Assembly (NCBI GenBank): GCA_002469975.1
Contig: DKMG01000053.1
Coordinates: forward strand, 1 to 15,566
Direction: 5' to 3'
Length of the DNA stretch: 15,566 bases
DNA from: Proteobacteria bacterium UBA7420
Lineage (GTDB): Bacteria > Pseudomonadota > Gammaproteobacteria > Magnimaribacterales > D2472
Part shown: one piece after another, positions 6,776-14,042 of the stretch
Position numbering within the stretch: the stretch's first letter is position 1
Layout of the letters: each line of letters starts with the position of its first letter
Translations under genes and position numbers: made by a program
The notes under the pieces: generated by a model
The model's database searches: none
Told to the model about the DNA's origin: nothing
What the model saw: only the letters and a program-made list of their open reading frames with translations

Positions 6776-7768
6776 ATGACTGATAAAAAAAGATACCCTA
6801 TGCCTCTTCCATTTGGCTGGTTTGTGATCGATTACTCTGAAGACCTAAAAGTAGGTGACGTAAAAGCTGTGCGTTATTTTTCACAGGATCAGGTGCTATT
6901 TAGAACAGAGTCGGGTATTGCCACAATGCTTGATGCCTACTGCCCTCATCTAGGAGCGCATTTAGGTCATGGAGGAATGGTTAAGGATGAATGCATAGAA
7001 TGCCCATTTCATGCTTGGCATTGGGATACAAACGGAAAGGTGGATTCTATACCTTATGCCAAAAATATTCCCCCAAAAGCCAAGGAAACTAAAATTTTTA
7101 AATACCCTACTGTAGAGAAAAACAATCTCATCTATGCTTGGTATCACCCAGAAGGCTTAGAGCCTTCGTATGAGGTTGAGACATACCCAGAAGTCTTGGA
7201 CCCAGAATGGAGCGATGAATTTGTTCGGTTTGAATACAGTGTTAAGTGTCATATCCAAGATATGGCAGAAAATGCTGTGGATGCCGCGCATTTTAAATAT
7301 GTTCATGGGGTGGTCAGCTATCCGGATTTTGAAGTGTCTTACGACAATCAAAAGCGAGTGTCTGTGCAAGAAGCCAATATGGAAACTCCAAGAGGAACCG
7401 TTGAAGGCAAGATCACGGCCTACTCTAATGGCCCTGGAGATAATGCAACCAAATTTGAAGGTATTTGTGACACCCTACTCTTAGGCTCGACTACACCCAT
7501 TGAAGATGAAGAATGCATTGTTCGTTTCTCATTTTTACAAAAGAAAGTTAATGGCGAAGCACCCAAGGGTGGAGTCGGCGCAGCCATCATTGCGGATATT
7601 GATAAACAAGTTAAAGAAGACATCCCTATTTGGGAGCATAAGAAATTTGCACTCAAGCCAGTCCTGTGCGACATGGACGGCCCTATTGCTCAGTTTCGCA
7701 AACAATATGCAACTTTTTATGTGAATTACAATGAAGCGCAGCGTATCGCTGCTCTTCACTTGGATTAA
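6776..7768 (+). CDS. Rieske non-haem iron oxygenase, terminal oxygenase component (KshA-like)
   Basis: A 330-aa terminal oxygenase that hydroxylates a hydrophobic ring substrate using O2 and electrons from a partner. The Rieske [2Fe-2S] ligands are Cys56 and His58 (CPH) and Cys76 and His79 (CPFH). The mononuclear iron site is seen in the ENAVDAAHFKYVHG segment with Asp169, His172 and His177, with Asp301 in DMDGP as the likely third ligand. The opening RYPMPLPFGWF and the ending GPIAQFRKQY are characteristic of the 3-ketosteroid 9-alpha-hydroxylase (KshA) and DAF-36-like branch rather than of benzoate- or naphthalene-type dioxygenases. No reductase or plant-type ferredoxin gene is present in the window; a rubredoxin lies just downstream on the other strand. 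The stop overlaps the convergent thioredoxin-like gene by 4 nt. Steroid or other polycyclic substrates are an inference. Confidence 0.9.
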   Translation: MTDKKRYPMPLPFGWFVIDYSEDLKVGDVKAVRYFSQDQVLFRTESGIATMLDAYCPHLGAHLGHGGMVKDECIECPFHAWHWDTNGKVDSIPYAKNIPPKAKETKIFKYPTVEKNNLIYAWYHPEGLEPSYEVETYPEVLDPEWSDEFVRFEYSVKCHIQDMAENAVDAAHFKYVHGVVSYPDFEVSYDNQKRVSVQEANMETPRGTVEGKITAYSNGPGDNATKFEGICDTLLLGSTTPIEDEECIVRFSFLQKKVNGEAPKGGVGAAIIADIDKQVKEDIPIWEHKKFALKPVLCDMDGPIAQFRKQYATFYVNYNEAQRIAALHLD

Positions 7769-8256
7769 TACCTTGCTAAGATTATCTGCAGGTCTGATTC
7801 AAGGCTCACCCCAGGCTTCTCAATAATTCTGCCAATCTCTTGCTTGCCTTTTAAAAAGATAAAGGTCGGGGTTTTTTCTACATTGAAAATTATTTCTCTG
7901 TTGAGCGGCTCACTTTTGCTTGGATTTAAACCAATTAAATGAATGTGCTTGTCAGGGATATTCAGCTCCTGAAGCAGTCTTAGCAAGCGAGGCACCTCTC
8001 TTTCAGAATCATGGCACCAAGTTCCAAACAGAATATATACCTCCAATTCAGAGAGTGCTGGTAACGATAATAAATCTCCCGGCTGGTACTCATCATAACC
8101 AAGCTGAAACTTCTTATGGGTTTCGAACAGGCTGGAAATGCTCATGTCACCAATTGAGTATTGAAAAGCAGAAGTCGAGCTGGGGTTACTTAAAATAGGT
8201 GTGGAGGCAAATAAGGTAATGATTGCTATGAGCTGAAAAATTGATCGAAAACTCAT
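7765..8256 (-). CDS. Secreted thioredoxin-fold protein with a single cysteine (CxxS)
   Basis: A 163-aa protein with a Sec-type signal peptide or membrane anchor at residues 1 to about 24 (Arg4, then a hydrophobic run), so it should act in the periplasm. The thioredoxin fold is shown by GTWCHDSEREVPRL (78-91), the cis-proline in TPTFIF at 129-134, and the final helix. The active site is Cys-His-Asp-Ser (Cys81, Ser84) instead of CxxC, and Cys81 is the only cysteine in the protein. Thiol-disulfide oxidation by the usual two-cysteine mechanism is therefore impossible; a monothiol, reductive or thiol-binding role is more likely. It follows the rubredoxin gene by 18 nt and is the last gene of the leftward operon. 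Its start has no Shine-Dalgarno sequence, but it is the first ATG after an in-frame stop and gives a coherent signal peptide. Confidence 0.75.
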   Translation of the reverse strand: MSFRSIFQLIAIITLFASTPILSNPSSTSAFQYSIGDMSISSLFETHKKFQLGYDEYQPGDLLSLPALSELEVYILFGTWCHDSEREVPRLLRLLQELNIPDKHIHLIGLNPSKSEPLNREIIFNVEKTPTFIFLKGKQEIGRIIEKPGVSLESDLQIILARY

Positions 8257-8274
8257 ATGAATGAGAGGGCAAGA

Positions 8275-8445
8275 TTAATTTTCAATCAATTCAAAATCAA
8301 ACTTACTAACGCCACATTCTGGGCAGGTCCAATCATCTGGGATGTCTTCCCACTTAGTGCCAGCAGGAATACCATCATCGGGATCTCCAACCTCTTCATC
8401 ATAGATATATCCGCAAATTACACACTCGTACTTTTGGTAGTTCAT
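8275..8445 (-). CDS. Rubredoxin (small iron protein)
   Basis: A 56-aa rubredoxin that carries one electron on a single iron held by four cysteines. The sequence begins MNYQKYECVICGYIYD and ends CPECGVSKFDFELIEN. The ligands are Cys8 and Cys11 (CVIC) and Cys41 and Cys44 (CPEC). The core aromatics Tyr13, Trp32 and Trp39, the GDPDDGIPAGT loop and the DDWTCPECG motif are all at the family's usual spacing. The ATG overlaps the stop of the symporter gene (ATGA, 8442-8445), which indicates translational coupling; GAGA about 7 nt upstream may assist. The thioredoxin-like gene follows 18 nt later. In aerobes rubredoxins often feed electrons to oxygenases such as alkane hydroxylase. Whether this one serves the nearby Rieske oxygenase is a hypothesis. 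The identification itself is near certain. Confidence 0.95.
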   Translation of the reverse strand: MNYQKYECVICGYIYDEEVGDPDDGIPAGTKWEDIPDDWTCPECGVSKFDFELIEN

Positions 8446-9788
8446 TGGGTATCTCTCAAGGTAGATTCAACATCTGCATGCTCTTGCCTTCCAAAGGTAT
8501 GAGTAAATAACAAAAAGGCAGCAATTGCGTAACCAATTATAGGTATAAATGTATAAAGATAAAAGATGCCCATCTTGGATTCTTCGGTATTAGATGTCCC
8601 AAGAGATATATCAAAACCCCAAACCATTTCTAGAATTAAATAAGGTACCAAGGCAGCCAAAGCAAAACCAATTTTTGTTAATGTGGTGAGATAAGCAAAC
8701 ACGGTGCCCGAGATGCTCTCATTTTTTTCAAGAGCTAGCTTATCTGAGATATCAGCAATAATTGCATTGATTAAGGGCAAAGGACCAGAGAAGGCAAAAC
8801 CATACAAGATAATGAACGAGCTAACCGCAATAAGTCGAGCAAAGGATTCGAGCTCTTTAATAAATCCATAACCTATGAAACCGATAGCTAAAATACTAAT
8901 CGCATAAATACACGCTACCCCTGCTGAAAAGTGTTTTGAGGTTCTAATGCTCAATTCTCGCCAAATCCACAAGCCTAAGACACTCACCACGTAATAAACC
9001 AGCATTAACCGAGAAGAGTATTCAGGTAACTCAACAACTACTTCCATCCAAATTAAATAAAGGGCTCCATTGAGACCTGTACAAAAACCAATCAGGACCG
9101 CAGCAAAAACAATTTTATTGAGCATTTTATTAGCGAACAACCCACCAAAGGTTTTAAAAGGGTTTTCATTTTTGACTCTATTATGGGAAGCCATAGAATC
9201 TGGTACTTGCTTTAGAGCATTGGCAGTGAGCAATGGAGTGCATATTAGGACGAAGATACCAATAGCAAAGACCTTGGCCTCAAGAGATGTGTCGTACAGC
9301 TCAACAATCGCAGGTATTGTGATGACGCAGAACATACTGAGCAATGATAGTAACTCTCTCAAGGTTAAAAGCTTTGTCCTATCGTCATAATTAGGAGCCA
9401 GAAATGATGACCATGATAATTGAGTGATTGTGCAAAGAGTAAAGCCTGTATACAGAAGCAAAAGGCTAGCAAAAAAGTAAAAAGCAGATGGGCTTGTAGT
9501 AGTCGGTATAAAAATAAAGTAGGTTGCCACCATAAGAATTGGTGCAGACATAAAGATCCAGTGCTTATGCTTGCCCCATTTGGAAGGATATTTATCGATC
9601 AGAACCCCCATGATAGGGTCAGTAAAAATATCTGTGATCCTGCCTAAGAAAAATAATATACCAACCATCGAAAGACCTAGACCTAGGTCCCCTGCGTAGT
9701 AAGGAAGAATAAAAATAAAGATTGGCATGCCTGCCGCAGATCCGGGAAATACGAGAGAGGCGTAAGAGAGCTTTTTGAACATCTTCAT
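8442..9788 (-). CDS. MFS_2 / GPH (MelB-family) cation symporter
   Basis: A 448-aa inner-membrane transporter with about 12 hydrophobic segments and no signal peptide, of usual length for the glycoside-pentoside-hexuronide:cation symporter family. The diagnostic first cytoplasmic region contains Asp53 and Asp57 in the GRITDIFTDPIMGVLIDKYP stretch (positions 49-68), followed by the KWGKHKHW motif. These two aspartates correspond in layout to the cation-binding aspartates of MelB, so Na+ or H+ coupling is likely. Despite the family name, many members in marine proteobacteria lie near lipid or steroid catabolic genes, so the substrate is not necessarily a sugar. Two ATGs are possible (9786-9788 and 9780-9782); neither has a strong ribosome-binding site. 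The gene is 13 nt downstream of the CBS-domain gene, and its stop overlaps the rubredoxin start by 4 nt. Confidence 0.9.
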   Translation of the reverse strand: MKMFKKLSYASLVFPGSAAGMPIFIFILPYYAGDLGLGLSMVGILFFLGRITDIFTDPIMGVLIDKYPSKWGKHKHWIFMSAPILMVATYFIFIPTTTSPSAFYFFASLLLLYTGFTLCTITQLSWSSFLAPNYDDRTKLLTLRELLSLLSMFCVITIPAIVELYDTSLEAKVFAIGIFVLICTPLLTANALKQVPDSMASHNRVKNENPFKTFGGLFANKMLNKIVFAAVLIGFCTGLNGALYLIWMEVVVELPEYSSRLMLVYYVVSVLGLWIWRELSIRTSKHFSAGVACIYAISILAIGFIGYGFIKELESFARLIAVSSFIILYGFAFSGPLPLINAIIADISDKLALEKNESISGTVFAYLTTLTKIGFALAALVPYLILEMVWGFDISLGTSNTEESKMGIFYLYTFIPIIGYAIAAFLLFTHTFGRQEHADVESTLRDTQ

Positions 9789-9801
9789 CTAAACTCTAGT
9801 C

Positions 9802-10200
9802 TTAAGAATTAAAAACGTCTCTCATCGAAACAATGCCCACAAGATGCTCATCGGAGAAGACAGGCAAGTGCCTGATTTGATTCTCAAGCATTAATTTTTT
9901 TGCATCATCGTTTGAGGTGTCTGGGCAGGTAAAAATAAGTTTTTTTGTCATAAAGTCAGAAACTTTTTTTTCACCAATGGCTTCAGGCCCAGCAGATAAA
10001 GCATAGACAATATCTCTTTCGGTCAGGATGCCAACTATAGAAGACTTAGAAAGCTTAGCCACATCCCCTTTCGAGATCATCAAGGCTCCAATTTTATTTT
10101 TATGCATTAATTTAGCAGCATCAAACAAAGAAGCAGTCTCTGTGATTGTAAAAATATCCCAATACCTTTGTTCGTTTAAATGATCTTTTACTTTTTTCAT
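9802..10200 (-). CDS. Tandem CBS-domain protein (CBS pair)
   Basis: A 132-aa soluble protein made of two CBS motifs. Residues 12-72 include GALMIS, GILTERDIV and YALSAGPEA; residues 80-132 include DFMTKKLIFTC, QIRHLPVF and LVGIVSMRDV. Together they would form one Bateman module. Such modules bind adenine nucleotides (AMP, ATP, SAM) and report energy state to partner proteins. A free-standing CBS pair usually acts on a separate enzyme, channel or transporter. Here the next gene, 13 nt away, is the GPH symporter, so regulation of uptake by nucleotide status is a reasonable but untested inference. The start at 10200 has no Shine-Dalgarno sequence but opens directly into the conserved fold. Confidence 0.9.
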   Translation of the reverse strand: MKKVKDHLNEQRYWDIFTITETASLFDAAKLMHKNKIGALMISKGDVAKLSKSSIVGILTERDIVYALSAGPEAIGEKKVSDFMTKKLIFTCPDTSNDDAKKLMLENQIRHLPVFSDEHLVGIVSMRDVFNS

Positions 10201-10284
10201 AGAGAATTTATTGTTAATATGTATAGCATTAAATGCCTTGTGAATTATACATAGGGTTAAACTAATATATAACTATATAAAACT
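10201..10284. promoter_or_regulatory. Divergent promoter region of the CBS and TonB-domain genes
   Basis: This is a very AT-rich 84-nt spacer. On the minus strand a perfect TATAAT lies at the complement of 10244-10249, suitably placed to drive the CBS-symporter-rubredoxin-thioredoxin operon; no good -35 accompanies it. Rightward, TTGTGA (10238-10243) with TAATAT at 10263-10268 is a weak pair with a long 19-nt spacer. Neither flanking start has a Shine-Dalgarno sequence. Confidence 0.4.
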
Positions 10285-10656
10285 ATGAAAAAATTCAATC
10301 TGTTATTAACATTTGCTCTTGTAGCTGCCATTTCGGGGCCGGCTTTTGCAGGTGATAAAGGATATGTAGGCGATGACGGCACTGAAATTGAGGTCACTAG
10401 AGTCTCAAGCCCAGCCCCAGAGTACCCACGAAGAGCTATCCGCTTAGGGCTTGAAGGATCTGTAATGCTTGAATTTGACGTGGATACTGACGGTTCTGTT
10501 CTTGATCCCTATGTTGTTGAAAGTACGCCTGCCGGTGTTTTTGATCGAGCTGCGATTAAATCTGTTCGAAAATTTCTATATGAGCCGCCTATGTATAACG
10601 GCACATCGGTTAAAGTGAATAATGTTCAGATCAAATTGACCTTTGAACTTGACTAA
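10285..10656 (+). CDS. Secreted TonB C-terminal-domain protein
   Basis: A 123-aa protein with a classical Sec signal peptide (MKKFNLLLTFALVAAISGPA, then FA) predicted to be cleaved after residue 22, leaving about 100 residues in the periplasm. The mature part is a TonB C-terminal domain: APEYPRRAIRLGLEGSVMLEF with the YP signature, then DTDGSV, FDRAAIKSVRKF and YEPP, the normal order of this fold. The N-terminal membrane anchor and the proline-rich linker of true TonB are absent, so it cannot span the periplasm to take energy from ExbBD. It may instead bind TonB boxes or peptidoglycan, or act as a decoy or adaptor. No ExbB, ExbD or outer-membrane receptor genes are nearby. The start has no Shine-Dalgarno sequence. 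It lies 45 nt upstream of the kinase gene in the same direction and may be co-transcribed with it. Confidence 0.82.
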   Translation: MKKFNLLLTFALVAAISGPAFAGDKGYVGDDGTEIEVTRVSSPAPEYPRRAIRLGLEGSVMLEFDVDTDGSVLDPYVVESTPAGVFDRAAIKSVRKFLYEPPMYNGTSVKVNNVQIKLTFELD

Positions 10657-10701
10657 ATCCCTGCCTTATTAAACTTAAGATAGTCGGAACTTAACTTAAT
10701 A

Positions 10702-13686
10702 ATGCCCATAAGACTGCAGCTTTTATTGTTTGGAGTTGTGGGCAACATCCTCGTTGCGGCTATTTTTATTTTCTCCTTTGGTTATAGAGAAAATATCCAA
10801 GAAGACTCCTCGAATGAATCCTTGCTGACTCTTTACGAGTCTGCCTGGTATCAAACCTATAATAAGAATTTTGATGTGATGTCTAAATGGCTCCCTATTA
10901 CCGGTGAGAATTCATCTTATTGGGAACCAGATTCTGAGATATTTCTTGATGAGGTAGCTCAAAGCAATATATTTACAAATCCTTTTCTTGATACTATTAG
11001 CGCCAATAGAATTGGGGATGCTCAATACTTACTAGAGCTCTTTTTTGAAGAAGAGCTTGATTATGGAAAACTAAGTTATGTGATGGCTTACTTTCCCACG
11101 GGAGAAAGAATTTATTGCGGTGGAGCTCTTGATCTACTGGGCGTTGACCCCTGCTCACCTAATGCAAGACCGGATTTTTTTAGTTATCTAGACTCGTTTT
11201 TGAGCGATGCCGCAACAAGACCCAGACAAGCCATTGTAAAAATTCAAGATAAGAATCAAGAGCAAGCAGCCACGTTAAATCAGTCGGTCACTTTCCCAGT
11301 GACGATTGAAGGTGAGACTTTAGCTATCATTGTGCTTGGTGTAGATATTCGAAAAGGGCTGGAAATTTTTGAGGACGAGTTTGAAGTCAGAACAGCAATC
11401 AACACAGACACCGGTTTAATTTCATTAAATGATTATTACCAACAATTTGGTGATTCAGAGGACAACTTATTTGATGATGAAAATTTTAATAAGCTAGTAA
11501 CTAAAGCTAGCTTTTTTAAAGAGCTTAATGGATCAAGATTTTCGGCGAAAGATACTGAGCTAGGCACTTCAATTACATTACTGCCATTGAGCTCATACCT
11601 CTCTGCTGATGAAGCCCAGTTGTTCGTATTTAAAGATGAGCGTGAAAATATCTTAAGAGCAGCATATGTATTGAATATTACTTACATAGCAGCTATCTCT
11701 TTTGTAATATTGATTATTTCACTTATTGCTTTTGTAACGACAAGAGCTTTTGGAGGAATCACTAAGGCTATTTTAGTTCTTGAGAGTCTGACCAAAGGTG
11801 ATCATTCACAAGAAATGCCGCCTAGAAAAGGTCTGCTAGCCTCTGAAAAGGATGAAGTTGGTCAACTATCAACGGCTCTTAAAAGCTATAAATTACATCT
11901 GTTGGAGATGGAAGGTATTCGTGCAGAGCAAGCAAAGAGACGACATGAAAGAGATGAAGTTATTATTGAAAAAATGGGGGCTCTGGCTGACCAGCTTGAT
12001 GGTAGCGCTAGAACTCTGATCCTTAATGATATTAAGAAGATGAGAGATCTTGCTAACGATGCAGATCAAAAATCTAGCGAAGAAGCTTCCGTGGAACTTA
12101 TGCTTGTTGCCTTCTCTCGGATGTCAGATGAAGTTAATGGCCTGATCGACGCCAGAACAGGTGAGATGGAAACAGCAAGGGATGAAGCAAGAGATGCCAG
12201 CGATCAAAAAACTAAATTCTTTGCCAACATGAGCCATGAACTGCGAACGCCGCTGAATGCAATTTTGGGTTACGGTGAGATGCTCTACGAGGATTGTGAA
12301 GATCTTGGCTACGATGACTTGCTTCCAGATCTCAAGAAAATTACTTCATCTGGATCTCATCTCCTATCGCTGATTAACAATATTCTTGATTTATCAAAAA
12401 TTGAAGCTGGCAAAATGGAGCTGTTTATTACGAGTTTTGAGATTGAGAACATGGTCGAAACGATTAAAAATATTTCTGAGCCACTGGCTGCTAAAAATGA
12501 TAATGGCTTTGTTGTGAATTTTGATGGCGCCATGGGGTCCATGTCTCAGGATGAGACTAAGCTCAGACAATGTTTAACCAACTTTTTAAGTAATGGTTTT
12601 AAATTTACAAAAAACGGTACCGTCACGCTTGATGTGAGAGCCAGATCAGTTGAAGGCATTGAGTTTATTGATTTTGCCGTCATAGACACAGGTGCTGGCA
12701 TGAATGCTGAGGGAGTAGCCAAGGTTTTCGAAGAATACACTCAGGCCGAACGCTCCACTTCTGCTAACCATGGTGGAACAGGCTTAGGCTTACCTATATC
12801 CAAGAAATTTGCTGAAATGATGGGTGGTGAAGTGGTACTGACTAGTGAAGAAGGAGTTGGTTCAGTCTTTACTTTATCTGTTCCCCGGGAATGCGCTGAG
12901 TACAATGAAGACGATCTAGATACCTCTGTAATCAATATGGATGATCATGACAACTTAGTGGTCTTAGTTGACGATGATGTCGCCATGCATGATCTAATCA
13001 AGCGAACCATTTCGAAACTCAATCTTACTTTACTGGGCGCAACAAACAGCGAAAAAGGCATGGAGTTGATTCGCGAAGTTAAGCCTAAACTCATTCTTTT
13101 AGATGTTCTGATGCCGGGACGTGATGGCTGGTCTTTGCTCAAGGAATGTAAGACGGACAAAGAATTAAAGGACATACCTGTCATTATGATTAGTCAGCTT
13201 AATCAATCTAATCTTGCCGCCTCTCTTGGTGCAAATGATTACTTAACCAAACCCATAGATAGGTCTCATTTTATTAACACGGTTAGGCGTCATCTTGGAG
13301 ATGAATCTAAAGATAAAAAGGTTTTAGTGATAGATGATGATAAAGATGTCAGAGAGTTACTAACAAGAATACTCAAGGATGCTGGTTACAAGGCTATCGA
13401 TGCAAGAGATGGTAAGGATGGTCTCGAGAGAGCTAAAGAGGAGCCTTCTTTGATTATCTTAGACTTAGAGATGCCAAGAATGGATGGATTTGAATTTCTT
13501 GAAAACTATATTAAGGATGTTCCAGAAGATAAAAGAGCCCCTGTGCTGGTCTTCTCGGGTAAGGATTTAACAGATGTGCAAGAAGAGCTTCTGAATGAAA
13601 GAGTTGTAGGTCTTGTTAAAAAAGATGATGTGTCAATGGATAATCTCTCGAAGATGATCCAATCAATTGTTCAGTCTAGCTCATAA
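10702..13686 (+). CDS. Membrane hybrid histidine kinase with two receiver domains
   Basis: A 994-aa sensor kinase. Domains in order: first membrane helix at about 6-26; a periplasmic sensor of roughly 290 residues with a cysteine pair (Cys139, Cys151) that may form a disulfide; second membrane helix at 322-345; HAMP-like region and coiled coil at about 346-500; HisKA with phospho-acceptor His512 in MSHELRTPLNAI; HATPase with N-box Asn627/Asn631, Asp662 in DTGAGM and GGTGLGL at 691-697; first receiver with Asp801; second receiver with Asp921. All catalytic motifs are intact. The second receiver ends LVKKDD rather than the usual LxKP. The sensor ligand is unknown; the fold is not recognised. 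The ATG at 10702 has no strong Shine-Dalgarno sequence. The 3' end overlaps the convergent single-receiver gene by 6 nt. The adjacent receiver and cyclase genes are likely relay partners. Confidence 0.92.
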   Translation: MPIRLQLLLFGVVGNILVAAIFIFSFGYRENIQEDSSNESLLTLYESAWYQTYNKNFDVMSKWLPITGENSSYWEPDSEIFLDEVAQSNIFTNPFLDTISANRIGDAQYLLELFFEEELDYGKLSYVMAYFPTGERIYCGGALDLLGVDPCSPNARPDFFSYLDSFLSDAATRPRQAIVKIQDKNQEQAATLNQSVTFPVTIEGETLAIIVLGVDIRKGLEIFEDEFEVRTAINTDTGLISLNDYYQQFGDSEDNLFDDENFNKLVTKASFFKELNGSRFSAKDTELGTSITLLPLSSYLSADEAQLFVFKDERENILRAAYVLNITYIAAISFVILIISLIAFVTTRAFGGITKAILVLESLTKGDHSQEMPPRKGLLASEKDEVGQLSTALKSYKLHLLEMEGIRAEQAKRRHERDEVIIEKMGALADQLDGSARTLILNDIKKMRDLANDADQKSSEEASVELMLVAFSRMSDEVNGLIDARTGEMETARDEARDASDQKTKFFANMSHELRTPLNAILGYGEMLYEDCEDLGYDDLLPDLKKITSSGSHLLSLINNILDLSKIEAGKMELFITSFEIENMVETIKNISEPLAAKNDNGFVVNFDGAMGSMSQDETKLRQCLTNFLSNGFKFTKNGTVTLDVRARSVEGIEFIDFAVIDTGAGMNAEGVAKVFEEYTQAERSTSANHGGTGLGLPISKKFAEMMGGEVVLTSEEGVGSVFTLSVPRECAEYNEDDLDTSVINMDDHDNLVVLVDDDVAMHDLIKRTISKLNLTLLGATNSEKGMELIREVKPKLILLDVLMPGRDGWSLLKECKTDKELKDIPVIMISQLNQSNLAASLGANDYLTKPIDRSHFINTVRRHLGDESKDKKVLVIDDDKDVRELLTRILKDAGYKAIDARDGKDGLERAKEEPSLIILDLEMPRMDGFEFLENYIKDVPEDKRAPVLVFSGKDLTDVQEELLNERVVGLVKKDDVSMDNLSKMIQSIVQSSS

Positions 13687-14040
13687 CAGAGCATCAATTT
13701 TTTCAAGCAGCCTTTTGAAGTCTATTGGCTTTGTATCAAAATCATTAGCACCACACTCTAAGGCTCTTTGCTTATCAGACTCTAAGGCATGGGCTGTTAA
13801 TGCAATGATTGGTATGGCGCTAATGCTTTCATCTGCCTTGGCTTGAATGGTTGCTTCCCAGCCATCAAGAACAGGAAGACCCATATCCATTAATACTAGA
13901 TCAGGGCTATCATTTCTCATCATGTCTAAACCAGCCTGACCATCAAAAGCCATAATAATATCGTAGCCTTTTCTGATTAATCTACGAGACAGCATGTCTC
14001 GATTCATTTCATTGTCTTCGACATAGAGTATCTTTGCCAT
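13681..14040 (-). CDS. Single-domain response regulator (DivK/CheY-like)
   Basis: A 119-aa stand-alone receiver with no output domain. Key residues are Glu8 and Asp9 (acidic pocket), phospho-acceptor Asp52 in LMDMGLP, Thr82 and Lys104 in TKPID. The EDNEMNRDML opening and GLPVLDGWEAT segment resemble the DivK subgroup, which relays phosphate or allosterically controls kinases. The ribosome-binding site AGGAG (complement of 14048-14052) lies 7 nt before the ATG, inside the end of the cyclase gene, whose stop is 2 nt upstream, so the two are translated from one message. The 3' end overlaps the hybrid kinase gene by 6 nt on the opposite strand. The likely phosphate source is that kinase; this is inferred from context only. 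Confidence 0.93.
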   Translation of the reverse strand: MAKILYVEDNEMNRDMLSRRLIRKGYDIIMAFDGQAGLDMMRNDSPDLVLMDMGLPVLDGWEATIQAKADESISAIPIIALTAHALESDKQRALECGANDFDTKPIDFKRLLEKIDALL

Positions 14041-14042
14041 GA

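Noticed and set aside
8257..8502. Rightward 81-codon open frame
   Set aside because: It lies antisense to the rubredoxin gene and the symporter's end; the rubredoxin reading has unmistakable family motifs.
10657..10701. Terminator or promoter between the TonB-domain and kinase genes
   Set aside because: Only imperfect repeats of ACTTAA are seen; no stable hairpin or paired promoter boxes.
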